Of a stretch of 64,000 bases of DNA, positions 1 to 9,455 are shown piece after piece. Under the pieces are notes generated by a model that saw only the letters and a program-made list of their open reading frames with translations, made no database searches and had not been told where the DNA came from. Origin of the DNA: Crambe crambe (lineage: Eukaryota > Porifera > Demospongiae > Poecilosclerida > Crambeidae); NCBI GenBank assembly GCA_963924555.1, contig OZ004587.1, positions 4,154,001 to 4,218,000 of the forward strand. The letters are read 5' to 3'. The translations under genes and the position numbers were made by a program. How positions within the stretch are numbered: position 1 is the stretch's first letter; the number at the start of each line of letters is the position of its first letter.

Positions 1-268
1 CTGCACTTCATTTTTGTTCTTGTGTAAACTGTATGTGCCCCACATCCCCTAGTAGTTTATATGAGAAGGCAAAGAAAAATTAAGGAAGATAAGGGACTCT
101 TCTAGTGAAGGACAAAGCATGAGCATATCACTATTAGAATCAGAGCTTAAAATAATCAGCATTACTTTATTTTATACTGAAAACTTTGAAATATTAGCCA
201 AATAAATACAAAGAGTGTGCATTAATTGACATGAATAAGTGATGTTATGTGTGTAGTTACACCGACTA

Positions 269-1094
269 CCATAGGGCAGGTTAATTTCGTCAGGAAAAAA
301 TTCCGTCATATCAGGAATCGTTACAGAGGTTTGCACGGTTCTTGCACCTTGAAGTGCCACGCGCATGCTCATTATAATTCCATAGCAATGACTTCTTGTG
401 AACCTACTCATTGCAGTGCTTGCAGTGAGGACCTTCGTTGGCGAATTGTGTGGTAGACAGAAGCTCTTCACTATACTAGTAAACTTTGTCTAGCTACACG
501 ATCACAAGAAGTCGTCATTCTACTATGTTGCCATGGAATTTACACGCATGCGCGTGGCGCTTTCCATCAATAAAGGTGCAAGAATGAAAAAATTGAACGG
601 ATAAATCTAGCACATGCGCATTGAAGACGAAATTTTCCCCCCGCCATGTTTCTGTTGAAGCAAAGATGGACTATTTCGAGAGAGAGACTTGCGTTTGTGG
701 CTATCACAAATGCACCCTTGTTGCTGGCTAACCTCGTTAGACATCTTAATGTATGGACCTCTCTTTTTAACCTGACGCATCTCTTCAACTGCACTGTTAG
801 CTGCTACTATAGCCTTTGGTGATATCAAAGCAGACAATGGTCCATCAGGATTGGGGAGATCCCTACCAGGTATAACTTTGAAGTATTTGAGAAGAGCCAT
901 GAGCAGCATTTGGAGCAGTTCTCTTACAGCATTCTCTAGCTAGCTCTCGCATGAAGCGATTGACGATCTACCACGTGTGTGCTGTGCAAAAAATATGTGC
1001 AAAAATTTATGACAGTAAAAAATTATAATTTCAACTTTATACCAATGGTGAAATAGACGAACTTTTTTCCTCACGAAATTAACCCACCCTACGG
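269..1094. mobile_element. TA-duplicating DNA transposon, internally deleted, copy 1
   Basis: An 826-bp element with imperfect terminal inverted repeats: CCATAGGGCAGGTTAATTTC on the left, and the reverse complement of the right end begins CCGTAGGGTGGGTTAATTTC. It sits between two TA dinucleotides (267-268 and 1095-1096). The related sequence at 14,732 has a single TA and no element, so it is an empty site. A second inner inverted repeat pairs roughly 335-395 with 525-585. The minus strand carries a transposase N-terminus. TA duplication suits the pogo/mariner group. Confidence 0.82.
607..900 (-). pseudogene. Transposase N-terminal fragment inside the TA element, copy 1
   Basis: Reading leftwards from an ATG at 900, the frame starts MALLKYFKVIPGRDLPNPDG, continues with a serine/alanine-rich linker and ends its recognisable part at the basic stretch KKRGPYIKMSNE. 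I recognise this layout from DDE-type transposase-like proteins of sponges and cnidarians, where a helix-turn-helix follows the KRGxY motif. Here the helix-turn-helix and catalytic parts are gone and the frame runs on into unrelated sequence. The same fragment is kept in copies 2 and 3. Family naming is from memory and tentative. Confidence 0.5.
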
Positions 1095-1545
1095 TATGAG
1101 ATGCTATAGTTGAAAACTACATACTGAATAGCTCTGAAATGGACGTTCTAGAAAGTAGGAAGTGCTAGTCAGTATGAAACTGTAGTTTTCAACTATGGCA
1201 TCTCATAAGTCGGTGCCTTATTATTCATGAGCAACCAAAGTGACTTCATAGTTACTGTACTCATTATTAGTTGTGATTTTCTAAATTCTAGTTGCTGCAT
1301 GATCTCTAAGTAGTCATACATGTAGCTGTAATTAGCCAGTGATTGTTTACTACACATACAATGGTACATCACATGCTGTAATTACAGTCAACATGTAAAC
1401 AATGACATTATCATGTGTGGTGTGGGCACAATCCATAAACTTCCAACTTAGTAGCTCTATGAGAATATTAGTACTAGAGTGAGAGTTTTCTTCCTTCACA
1501 TCACAGGACTATATCGGGAGAGACTTGAAGGACCCACGACTAGAC

Positions 1546-2772
1546 ATGATAGTCTCAGCAGAAACAACAACCGAATACAGCTCAGAATTACACGAGGCAG
1601 CCAAAGCTGGAAATCTATACTTGGTGAAGCAGCTCATAGCAAAAGGCCACAACCCTATGGTTAAGGATAGAAACAATAAAACTGTACTACATTGTGCAGC
1701 TGACTATGGTAAACTAGATGTTATCAAGTTCTTAATCGAAGAAGTGTCGTGTAACCCAGCTCCCTCTGGCTGGCATGGAATAACTCCTCTACACTCTGCA
1801 GCCGAAGCAGGGCATCTCTCAATCGTCGAATACCTGATAGAAAAACACCAAGTAGATCCCCTCAGCCAGGATGAGGATGGCCTCTCCCCTCTACATAGAG
1901 CCTGTATGGGTGGTGATTTAAATGTAGTGAAATTCATGATGAAGACAATGCTTGAGTACATGAAAATAGAAGAAATATTTACCGATTCCTCAAAACATAA
2001 AACTACCCCCATTCATGAAGCAACCAGGCATCTAAACATTGTGAAATATATGATCAGTGAGTGTAAGTATGACCCCAACACTCCTGATGTATATGGCCGA
2101 GGACTAATTTTTGATGCTGCCCAGAAGGGTCACCTGTCCATTGTCAAGTTCTTGACATTGGAGTGTGGTTGTGACCCTGAGAGTACAGACATGGAACAGT
2201 GGACCCCACTACATGTTGCTGCAGGTGAAGGACACTTGCCAGTAATCGAGTTCCTTTCCCAAGAAATGAAGAGTAATCCCAACTACAGGGACGAGCGCAA
2301 CAACACTCCCCTTCATGAAGCAGCCCTTGCTGGTCATTGTGAAGTGGTGGAGTATTTCATCAACACCTTGCATTGCAGCCCAAACACTCCTGGTCAATAT
2401 GGATGTATGCCACTACATATGGCTTCCCTAAAGGGTCACCTCAACTTAGTCAAGAACCACGTTGAAAAGTATGCCTGTGACCTTAATAGCTTGGATGACA
2501 ATAAAGACACGCCTCTTCACTGGGCAGCTAGGAAAGGACACTTGTCCATCGTCCATTATCTAACCCAGAACAAAGAATGTAATAACATGTGCCAAGATAT
2601 CAATGGAGAAACTCCACTCCATTGGGCTGCCGTATTCGGTCAACTCTCAGTAGTCAAGCATTTCGTTGAACATCTCCATTGTCCTCCACACATCAGAATC
2701 AAGTTTAACAAGACACCACTCCAGTTGGCCCTAGAGAAGGGTCACAGTGAGGTGGTTGATTATTTACAATAA
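1546..2772 (+). CDS. ANK1: ankyrin-repeat protein, about 12 repeats
   Basis: Encodes about 408 residues made almost wholly of ankyrin repeats. Twelve units can be counted by their TPLHxAA-type turns (ELHEAA, VLHCAA, PLHSAA, PLHRAC, PIHEAT, LIFDAA, PLHVAA, PLHEAA, PLHMAS, PLHWAA, PLHWAA, PLQLAL). Ankyrin stacks are protein-binding scaffolds; no catalytic domain, membrane segment or signal peptide is seen. The conserved first ATG is 1546, but the frame is open back to an acceptor at 1506 (DYIGRDLKDPRLD), so this is probably a 3' exon and the first exon is unidentified. An upstream in-frame TGA near 1480 rules out simple 5' extension. Repeat 5 lacks three residues present in ANK2 and ANK3. Paralogues: 15,300, 35,300 and the broken 39,269. 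Confidence 0.85.
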   Translation: MIVSAETTTEYSSELHEAAKAGNLYLVKQLIAKGHNPMVKDRNNKTVLHCAADYGKLDVIKFLIEEVSCNPAPSGWHGITPLHSAAEAGHLSIVEYLIEKHQVDPLSQDEDGLSPLHRACMGGDLNVVKFMMKTMLEYMKIEEIFTDSSKHKTTPIHEATRHLNIVKYMISECKYDPNTPDVYGRGLIFDAAQKGHLSIVKFLTLECGCDPESTDMEQWTPLHVAAGEGHLPVIEFLSQEMKSNPNYRDERNNTPLHEAALAGHCEVVEYFINTLHCSPNTPGQYGCMPLHMASLKGHLNLVKNHVEKYACDLNSLDDNKDTPLHWAARKGHLSIVHYLTQNKECNNMCQDINGETPLHWAAVFGQLSVVKHFVEHLHCPPHIRIKFNKTPLQLALEKGHSEVVDYLQ

Positions 2773-4180
2773 CCATGCAAAATTAGCTGATTATGCTTCA
2801 CCATTATCTGTTTTACTTCTATTTTTAATCTTAGTTTGTATTACTCACCTAAGCTTGTTTATGTTTATTACAATGATCTATTATTCCATACCATTCAATG
2901 TCTTCTTTTAGAAAAAAAATACTTTGTTCTTGGGATAATTATACTGAACATCTCATGCAGCTACTATGTGGCTTGTACACTTTACAAGCCTTTAACAGCT
3001 TTTCATGTTTTGCACCCATTACCTGTCTCAAGTAGTTACTATCAGTAAAGAAAAAATGTCACAGTCCTAAATTGTACAGATCAGTAATTACAAGTGTAGA
3101 GTTCATGGTTGTCCAAGTCCCAGTGCCAGGATACTTTCAACCACTCTGGAGTTAATTACTGTATTCACTCATATCAATAGCTAGCTACAATAATAAGATG
3201 AGACTAAAAGAGTCATATAAATCTCAGTTTTTAAGAGATAATAAAATGTTGACGTGATTAGTATATAACTACTTCTTCTTTGGCTTGCTGTGTAATGGGG
3301 TCATGTAATGATGATGTAATGGTGGGTGGAGCAACAAAGAATGCTTCACAAGGTAATTGCTTCATAATGAGTGATATGGGATATGTTATTATCATGAAAA
3401 AGTGTCTAGAGAGGTGTGCTAATCTGTGCAATCCAAAGGATAAAGAGTATCGAGAATACCCTGGTAGTGGAATAAAGGCAGACTTGGACTAGCTACCATA
3501 CCAAGCATCTCATATGTGGCTTATTATAGGGTACTTTGGTTTGAAATGAAGGTGCCGGTAACTGGTTACTGAAGTTACAAAGGTTACAAATGTCTTCCTA
3601 GCTATATATACAACTTAGTGTGTAGCTACCTGGATACTAAAGTCATATGGTTTCAAAGTAACTGGTTACAAAAGTTACAAAGGTTACAATGTCAATAAGA
3701 GCAGCAGCAAAAGCATAATTATTAGGAAGAGCTTGATGAATACAATAACTCCATAGTAACTCCATAGTAACTCCACAGTTGTGGAAAATATTCTGGCACT
3801 GGGACCAAGGCAGACTTGGACAATTATACTAATCAATGCAGGATGAAGAATATCAAGGAACCATCCATCTCATAACTCCACCCATTAAAATAAATTTAAA
3901 CCCTTCCCAGATTTTGTTAGTGTAATGTCAACCTCTGGCCTGCAATATATGCATGTTTTTGAGGCTGTTGTTAATATACACTGTAGCAGAGTCCCGGCTC
4001 AAGAATGCAGTAGTAAGGAGATGATATATGATCCTCATGTAAGATTATAGTTATGAAACCAATAATTCTGAGTGCATATTATTCTCACAATTAGTCTAAG
4101 AGTTGATCTATTAGTTATTCCATGTAGCATTTTTCCTGCCTACACTGTATTCTCGTGAATTTGAAGGGCTATTCCAACCA
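2773..4180. repeat. Downstream ANK repeat block, copy 1
   Basis: After the ANK1 stop comes sequence shared with 36.5-38.2 kb (nearly identical over 2,900-3,840) and more distantly with 16.6-18.1 kb. It includes a short recurring motif built on GTAACTGGTTAC followed by AGTTACAAAGGTTACAA (3,553-3,690). A segment at 3,890-4,180 matches 20,680-20,950 and 47,820-48,060. I see no gene here; short frames at 2,836 and 3,280 recur only because the DNA is duplicated. Confidence 0.75.
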
Positions 4181-4270
4181 CTTGATATCATTTTGCTGAC
4201 ATAGCTACTACTTGATATCATTTTGCTGACATAGCTACTACTTGACATCATTTTGCTGACATAGCTACTA
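4181..4270 (+). repeat. Tandem repeat, 30-bp unit, 3 copies
   Basis: Three head-to-tail copies of a 30-bp unit beginning CTTGATATCATTTTGCTGAC, with one base change in the third copy. Confidence 0.95.
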
Positions 4271-5388
4271 GCAACTGAGTGCATGTGTAGTCATTTGAAG
4301 TTTACCATCCTCAGTTAGTTTTATAAAACAATTAGTAGTGAGTTATAAGTCAATAAGTATTAGCTAGCTATTGTAGTCAGTCTGTTTGACTAACACTGGC
4401 TAACGAAGTTAGTATGATGTTAGAAAATGATGAACACAATGTTCAATACATGCATTGCTAGCTTATAGCTATAAATATGATCATTCAGTGAATATGTATC
4501 TGAATGTAACATTATTGTTTGTTGTCAAATTAATTGGTAGGTGGGGAGGACATTGACCATTGTCTAATCTTGTTGAAAAATAAGCCAGTAGCTGAATCCC
4601 AATAATCTGTACACAACTGGAAGAATAAGTTCACAAAGGACATCGCCAATGTAGAGAAGGGACATACCAGTGGGCTATACCTTCAAAATAAAAAGTCATA
4701 GCTAAATCATTTCCAGTCACAGTAGTGTTAGCAATGATTTCATTGATGGTATAGCTAGTCTATTCTTGTTTCTTCGTATAGATCACCTATTACTATAGTT
4801 GTGATTGCACATAGATTAGACCAGCTGTGAGTTAGCTACAACTCCAACTTTACTCTTCTGATTTAGGACTGCCCCCACATCCTTCTCTACTCAACTGCAT
4901 ATAAATCTGAAAAGAACAAAAAAAAAACAAAAAAAAAAACAACTGGATAACTGGAAGTGCATACATTCACACTCTAAACTGCAAAGAAGAAATGATGACT
5001 AAGCTCTCGGTCACAGAACAATTTGCTATTAGTATTCTTAAATAATTAACTATCTTCAATCATTGTGATTGGTGTACGTAGCTAAGGACTCACAAGATAG
5101 TTGAATATCAATAATCAATCTGGCCATTCACAAATCACACTTATTCTCCAATTCACATGATATAGAAACACGTTTGAAATACACATACATGTAATTATAT
5201 GTACTTAATTCTCGATATTAGTCTGATTAACAGATTTTTATGATACTGTGATAATCTGTACCTGAATTACATTAATGTCATGTGATGTCTGTTTAATTGT
5301 ACAAGCACTTTCCATTCTAGGCTGTAGAAATATCCTGGCTTAAAAAGTGGGTGAATAACAAGCTTTTAAAAAGTTCATTATTAATTTT
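4271..5388. other. Intergenic, no feature recognised
   Basis: AT-rich DNA between the ANK1 downstream block and the D1 promoter. It contains a short A-rich run near 4,918-4,940 and nothing I can assign to a gene or a repeat family. Confidence 0.5.
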
Positions 5389-5417
5389 TGACGTCACTAA
5401 TGAATTGCGCACGCGCG
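5389..5417 (+). promoter_or_regulatory. Candidate promoter motifs of D1 (CRE-like and NRF1-like)
   Basis: A TGACGTCA palindrome (5389-5396) lies 10 bp before a CG-rich TGCGCACGCGCG (5406-5417). D2 has the same pair at the same relative place. The sites resemble CREB/ATF and NRF1 sites; their use here is inferred. Confidence 0.45.
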
Positions 5418-5740
5418 TCTTGAGTTTATATAATATATCTAAACCACACCCATATTTTTGGTCTTTATCAAAAAGCTTATCTTCTTGTAAGTTACCGTTG
5501 AAAAACCGAGATTTGAATCGCTAGACAGTCGTACATCCTATTAGGCTCTAGCTAACATCATCCTATCATCGAACCTCTACAAGGAAGGCGGGGCTTGTAC
5601 CACCACTACTAAAAGTCACTGTACGTACTTCTCACCTAAAGAGGTACTTATAGGAGCAAGTGGTCCCTCCTGATGATCAGATAGTGTAGTTGCTTTATTT
5701 CTCCCTTGTCAATCTCCCTGTCTAGTTTCATTCTCCATCT

Positions 5741-8700
5741 ATGCTACAACCCATACCCTCGTATCATCAAGACTACCAAATGGACCCTGGCTCATTCCAG
5801 CCCCTCAACCTCTCCTTCTCATTGGTGCTTCTCTCTGCTCTACTGATGTTGAGTGGAGATGTGGAACTCAATCCTGGACCTGAGAGTGAGTCCATTGTTA
5901 ACTGGATGTGTGGATAGGTCACTTGATCGTAATAGCTAGCTGGAAATCAGTCATTATGCTAAGTTATCAGAATTATATAGGACAACCTACTTAACTACCT
6001 GACAAAAAGTAGATTTAATACAAGTGTATTGCTCTTATTATGTTCCTGCAGCTGTCTTAGTTGCAATGGATCTTAAGATGGTGAGGAATTTCATATGGGG
6101 AGCCCATACCAAGTGGTACCACATAGGTGTGGAGTTGGAAATGGATCCTTCCACACTACAAGCAATCAAGGAGAATTTCTCCAACAATCCTGCTAATTGC
6201 TTTAGTCAAGTACTGCTGGACTGGCTGGAGGGACAAGGCTTGGAATCTACATGGTCAAATCTAGCTGCAGCTTTAAAGGCACCACCTGTTGGAATGTCAG
6301 CTCTAGCTGAAGCAATTGAAGCAAAATATCTTGGAGATACACATCAACCTGGTAAGTAATGCTAACTAATTGGTCTTTGTTTATTCCATCCACTTTCCTA
6401 TTTAGTTTCAGATTTACGCTAATTTTCTCCTGCAAAATTTTACTCTTGTTCTTTCCTTCATTTAAATTTCATGGATTAAGGCAGTTCAAAATAAATTACT
6501 TGTTTAACGGATTTCCCTGCCCTATTTTTACAGAATTGAAATAAATTTAGTTTTGTATATTCTCAGTATACTGCTGTTTATCTTTGTACACTAGATCTCA
6601 GTATACTCCTCTTTCTTGTATACTAGAACACATGACCATATAAACAAGATGCATAGTATACTGAGGTAGTTTATATGTAATAGTTAGAACACGGTAGTCT
6701 GGTGATTATGGCCAATAAACAACCGAATCCGAGGGCGCAGCCCGAGGATAAGGTTGTTTATTTGGCCATAATCACCAGGACTACCGTGTTATAACTGTTA
6801 TATATCCCCAGGGCGCACGATTTCATTGGTCGGTCTGTAGCTAGAGCGTAGCTACCCCTTAGTTACGAAACAAAACGAAAACTCCTGCCATGGCTTGTCC
6901 CTGGCCCTGTCCTGGGATGTGCCGTTGTTCAGACTCGAACTCACAGTACAGAGCCTCGTGCTCTCAAGCAAGACTACGAACTACGAGGCTCCTCCCATGC
7001 CCACCACACCCGGTACCCAGCTATTAACGAGTTCTTCCACCCACGTTTTGGCGAAGCTAGCGGAAGGTATGACGCCAAAAAATACCAATGGGCCTTAGAA
7101 ATAATTTCTTCTTGTGTGAAAATTGCAAAAAAAAAAAAAAAAAAAAAAAAGCTATGAAGTTTCCTTGTGACCCAGCACCAGATGACTTCTTCATTTTCCA
7201 ACAATCAGCTATAAACTACCCAGAGACAGAAATAGATTAATGACAATGTTATAGACTGATCGTTAACTTCTTCTTCCAACAGTCAGCTATAAACTACCAA
7301 TATAATACAGAGACAGAAATAAACTCTTTAGTAATAGCTAATTAATGACAATGTTATCTGATCATTATCTCATGCATAGATTATCTTCATTATCTTATAT
7401 CATTATCATTATCATTATAGGTTATCTTCATTATCATCTTCTTCCAACAGTCAGCTTCAGAAAACCTGTTATTCATAGCCTGGGGAACAGTGCGTTATGA
7501 GTCATAACGCACTTTACCCTAAGGGAGGGAATTTATGACAGTAAGAGCACTTTTCTCTATGGGAGTAAATGTATTAGGTGGGATATATTTAAGTTTATTT
7601 CGTCCTGCCTGCCCATAAGAAAGGAGAAAAAATCTGTTAAACAAGTGATTTGTTTGGAACTGCCTAATAGTTAACAATTAACATAATAAAGCTGGTATAA
7701 TGGAAGTAATTAGGTCTTGTTTACTAAACATTGGATCATTGCAACTTCAGCAAGTGCTGTAATTCAGTTATCCCACTTCACTTAACTACTATAGGTGCAG
7801 AAATTTTGCTACCAGATAATACACCTACTTCATGTACAAGTTCAGAAGGTAAATAATTTTAATGTCTAAATAGCTGATCTGACTATTCAATTGATTTAAG
7901 TTAGGTAATACTTCTCGGACACATGCAGTCTTCATTGGTCTATATTCATAGAGTTTCTAGACACAAATCATAATCCATACTTTAACTAGCTAGCAGCAAA
8001 TTGGACTTGTAGTTTTTAAGTGATCTTCCAGAGCTATAGGGTCAGGGATTAACTACGGCAGTTGATGAAATTAATGTTGATAAATACTTGTTACGGTTCT
8101 CTTTTGTCTCTAGTGCTTGTAATTTCGCCCAGACTTTGTTAACTTTTGATTAGCTACTGCCATAAACTCTCTGTGTACTATATAAGTAGTCTGTAATAGT
8201 ATAGCAATGGTAGATAATAATGTGATACTTTCTTGATCTAGATTCATCAAAATCTCAATATCCTGAATCTGTTATTACATCTACAATTAGTTCATGCTCC
8301 AGCTCTGGTAAGTTAAGATAACAGTAAATATGTACCTGTGAAGATGACTTTAAATACTCTCAGAGCTAAGTGCTGTGGACCTCACTCCATGCTTTCCTTT
8401 TCTTGCTACTAAAGACTTATCAGAAGCTGAAAAAGATTTTAAAAGGCAGCAGCTCTACAGTGAGACTCAGGATATCAGACGAAAGTTTGCTGGTCTCGTT
8501 TTCAATCTGCAAAAAACTGTGGAGAAGTTTCACTCAGTTAAAGATGTCAAAAATGTCTTGATATACCATGATAGGAACTTTGAGAATCTGTTACAAGGTT
8601 GTGCAACCATAGCAGATACATTCGTTGAGGCCACTAAGTATTCGTCCTTTTTTGACCATGGAATAATCAAGCTTTTAACCAAAGAACTGGGAACGAATTC

Positions 8701-9397
8701 GAATAAGAAGAAACTTCGCCAATTTCAAGAAACGTTTCAGGAGTATTCTAGAAGAAGAATCTGCGAATGTCCCAGCAATGTATTTGGTGAAAAAGAAACG
8801 TCAGATACAGTGCTTGTACTCAAGAGTGAAATGAAAGTGGAGGACACTACTGTTGAAGAGCTTCGTATATATCAGCATCGGATGAATCGTATCTTGAAAA
8901 CATCCACCATGCGATTGCTACACGTCGATAAAGGTTGCATGGAGCTAACTTTCAGAGTACTTGGAGATGCTTTACATGTAGAAGGCATCACTAAAGAGAA
9001 ACAGCAAGCATTAAGAAATATGGGAATCATCAGCATTAGTTACGGAGAGCTTCATTTTGATCTGATCTCCCTTGTTAAGAACGAAGGAACTGACGCTCCA
9101 CTTGGAATCGAGGAAGGTGAGAAGCACTATCAAGTTATCAACTTGGTCACATCTAAGGTTATAGTTTCAAATTTCACAGATGTCCTTCCCTATCCAGACC
9201 CTCTCATTCCTTCCCTCTCTCTGGTGGGACCAATGACTGCTCTTGATATAAAAGGTGATGCTGATGACAACATTGATGCTGACTCAGCACTCGGCACTAT
9301 CAGTGACGTGACTGGAACAGATGTGGGTAGCTATCCTACAAATGATATGAGCATAGTCACTGCAGGTCTCAGGACTGAGGTCTCTGATGAGTTCCAG
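5741..9397 (+). CDS. D1: Death-domain protein with N-terminal 2A leader, six exons, 3' end open
   Basis: Six exons join in one frame with GT-AG introns: 5741-5885, 6052-6351, 7795-7848, 8242-8307, 8364-9116 and 9198-9397 (506 codons). Exon 1 gives a 48-residue leader: hydrophobic LNLSFSLVLLSALLMLS at residues 22-38, then the 2A motif GDVELNPGP at 39-47. Exon 2 (about residues 49-149) is a Death domain (conserved W, IGVELEM, FSQVLLDWL, TWSNLAAAL, LAEAIEAKYL), a homotypic adaptor fold of apoptosis and innate-immune signalling. Exons 3-4 encode a Ser/Thr-rich linker. Exon 5 encodes about 250 residues of a conserved domain I do not recognise (QEYSRRRICECPSNVFGE, LRLLHVDKGCMELTF-like). Exon 6 is acidic and Ser/Thr-rich. 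A donor follows residue 506; later exons were not found. Without splicing there, the frame stops at 9448. D2 has the identical exon pattern. Confidence 0.82.
5855..5881 (+). other. 2A ribosome-skipping motif in D1
   Basis: Codons 39-47 of the D1 leader read GDVELNPGP, matching the 2A consensus D-x-E-x-N-P-G-P. In characterised 2A peptides the ribosome fails to join the final Gly and Pro and continues, giving two chains from one frame. Here the break would fall between codons 46 and 47, four nucleotides before the end of exon 1, and would separate the hydrophobic leader from the Death-domain protein. Confidence 0.88.
6682..6795. repeat. Inverted repeat in D1 intron 2
   Basis: Two arms of about 43 bp pair (6682-6724 with 6752-6795) around a 27-bp GC-rich loop containing CCGAGGGCGCAGCCCGAGG. 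It lies within the long D1 intron 2 (1,443 bp, against 249 bp in D2), so it is likely part of an insertion absent from D2. The sequence to about 7,200 (Cys-rich frame from 6890, 24-bp A run at 7127-7150) may belong to the same insertion; the family is unknown. Confidence 0.7.
7489..7513. repeat. 25-bp perfect palindrome with one centre base
   Basis: AGTGCGTTATGA and its exact reverse complement flank a single G in D1 intron 2. Upstream (7,185-7,360) lies an imperfect tandem duplication of about 85 bp. No gene in this intron. Confidence 0.85.
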
Positions 9398-9455
9398 GTA
9401 AGGAGTAGAGGAGTTTATTCATGTAATATTCTTCCTCATACTTACTAAACTTTCA

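Larger units (their letters stand above)
1..1506. repeat. Upstream repeat block, copy 1 (5' flank of ANK1)
   Basis: The stretch from the window edge to the ANK1 exon recurs near 33.76-35.28 kb (before ANK3) and 61.98-63.25 kb, with partial copies at 11.44-11.69 kb and 14.56-15.26 kb (before ANK2). It holds the TA-flanked element at 269-1094 and then about 400 bp of sequence without recognisable coding content, ending in a splice-acceptor-like tract (pyrimidine-rich, then CAG) at 1504-1506. The copy is cut by the window start. Confidence 0.85.

Noticed and set aside
172-471. 99-codon minus frame recurring at 33.9 and 62.2 kb
   Set aside because: It runs through the end of the TA element into flanking DNA and is repeated only because the block is duplicated; it has no domain.
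8375-9448. One 357-codon open frame as a single-exon gene
   Set aside because: It starts at a non-ATG codon inside D1 exon 5, runs through intron 5 (which is open by chance) and past the exon 6 donor. The D2 alignment shows the true exon borders.
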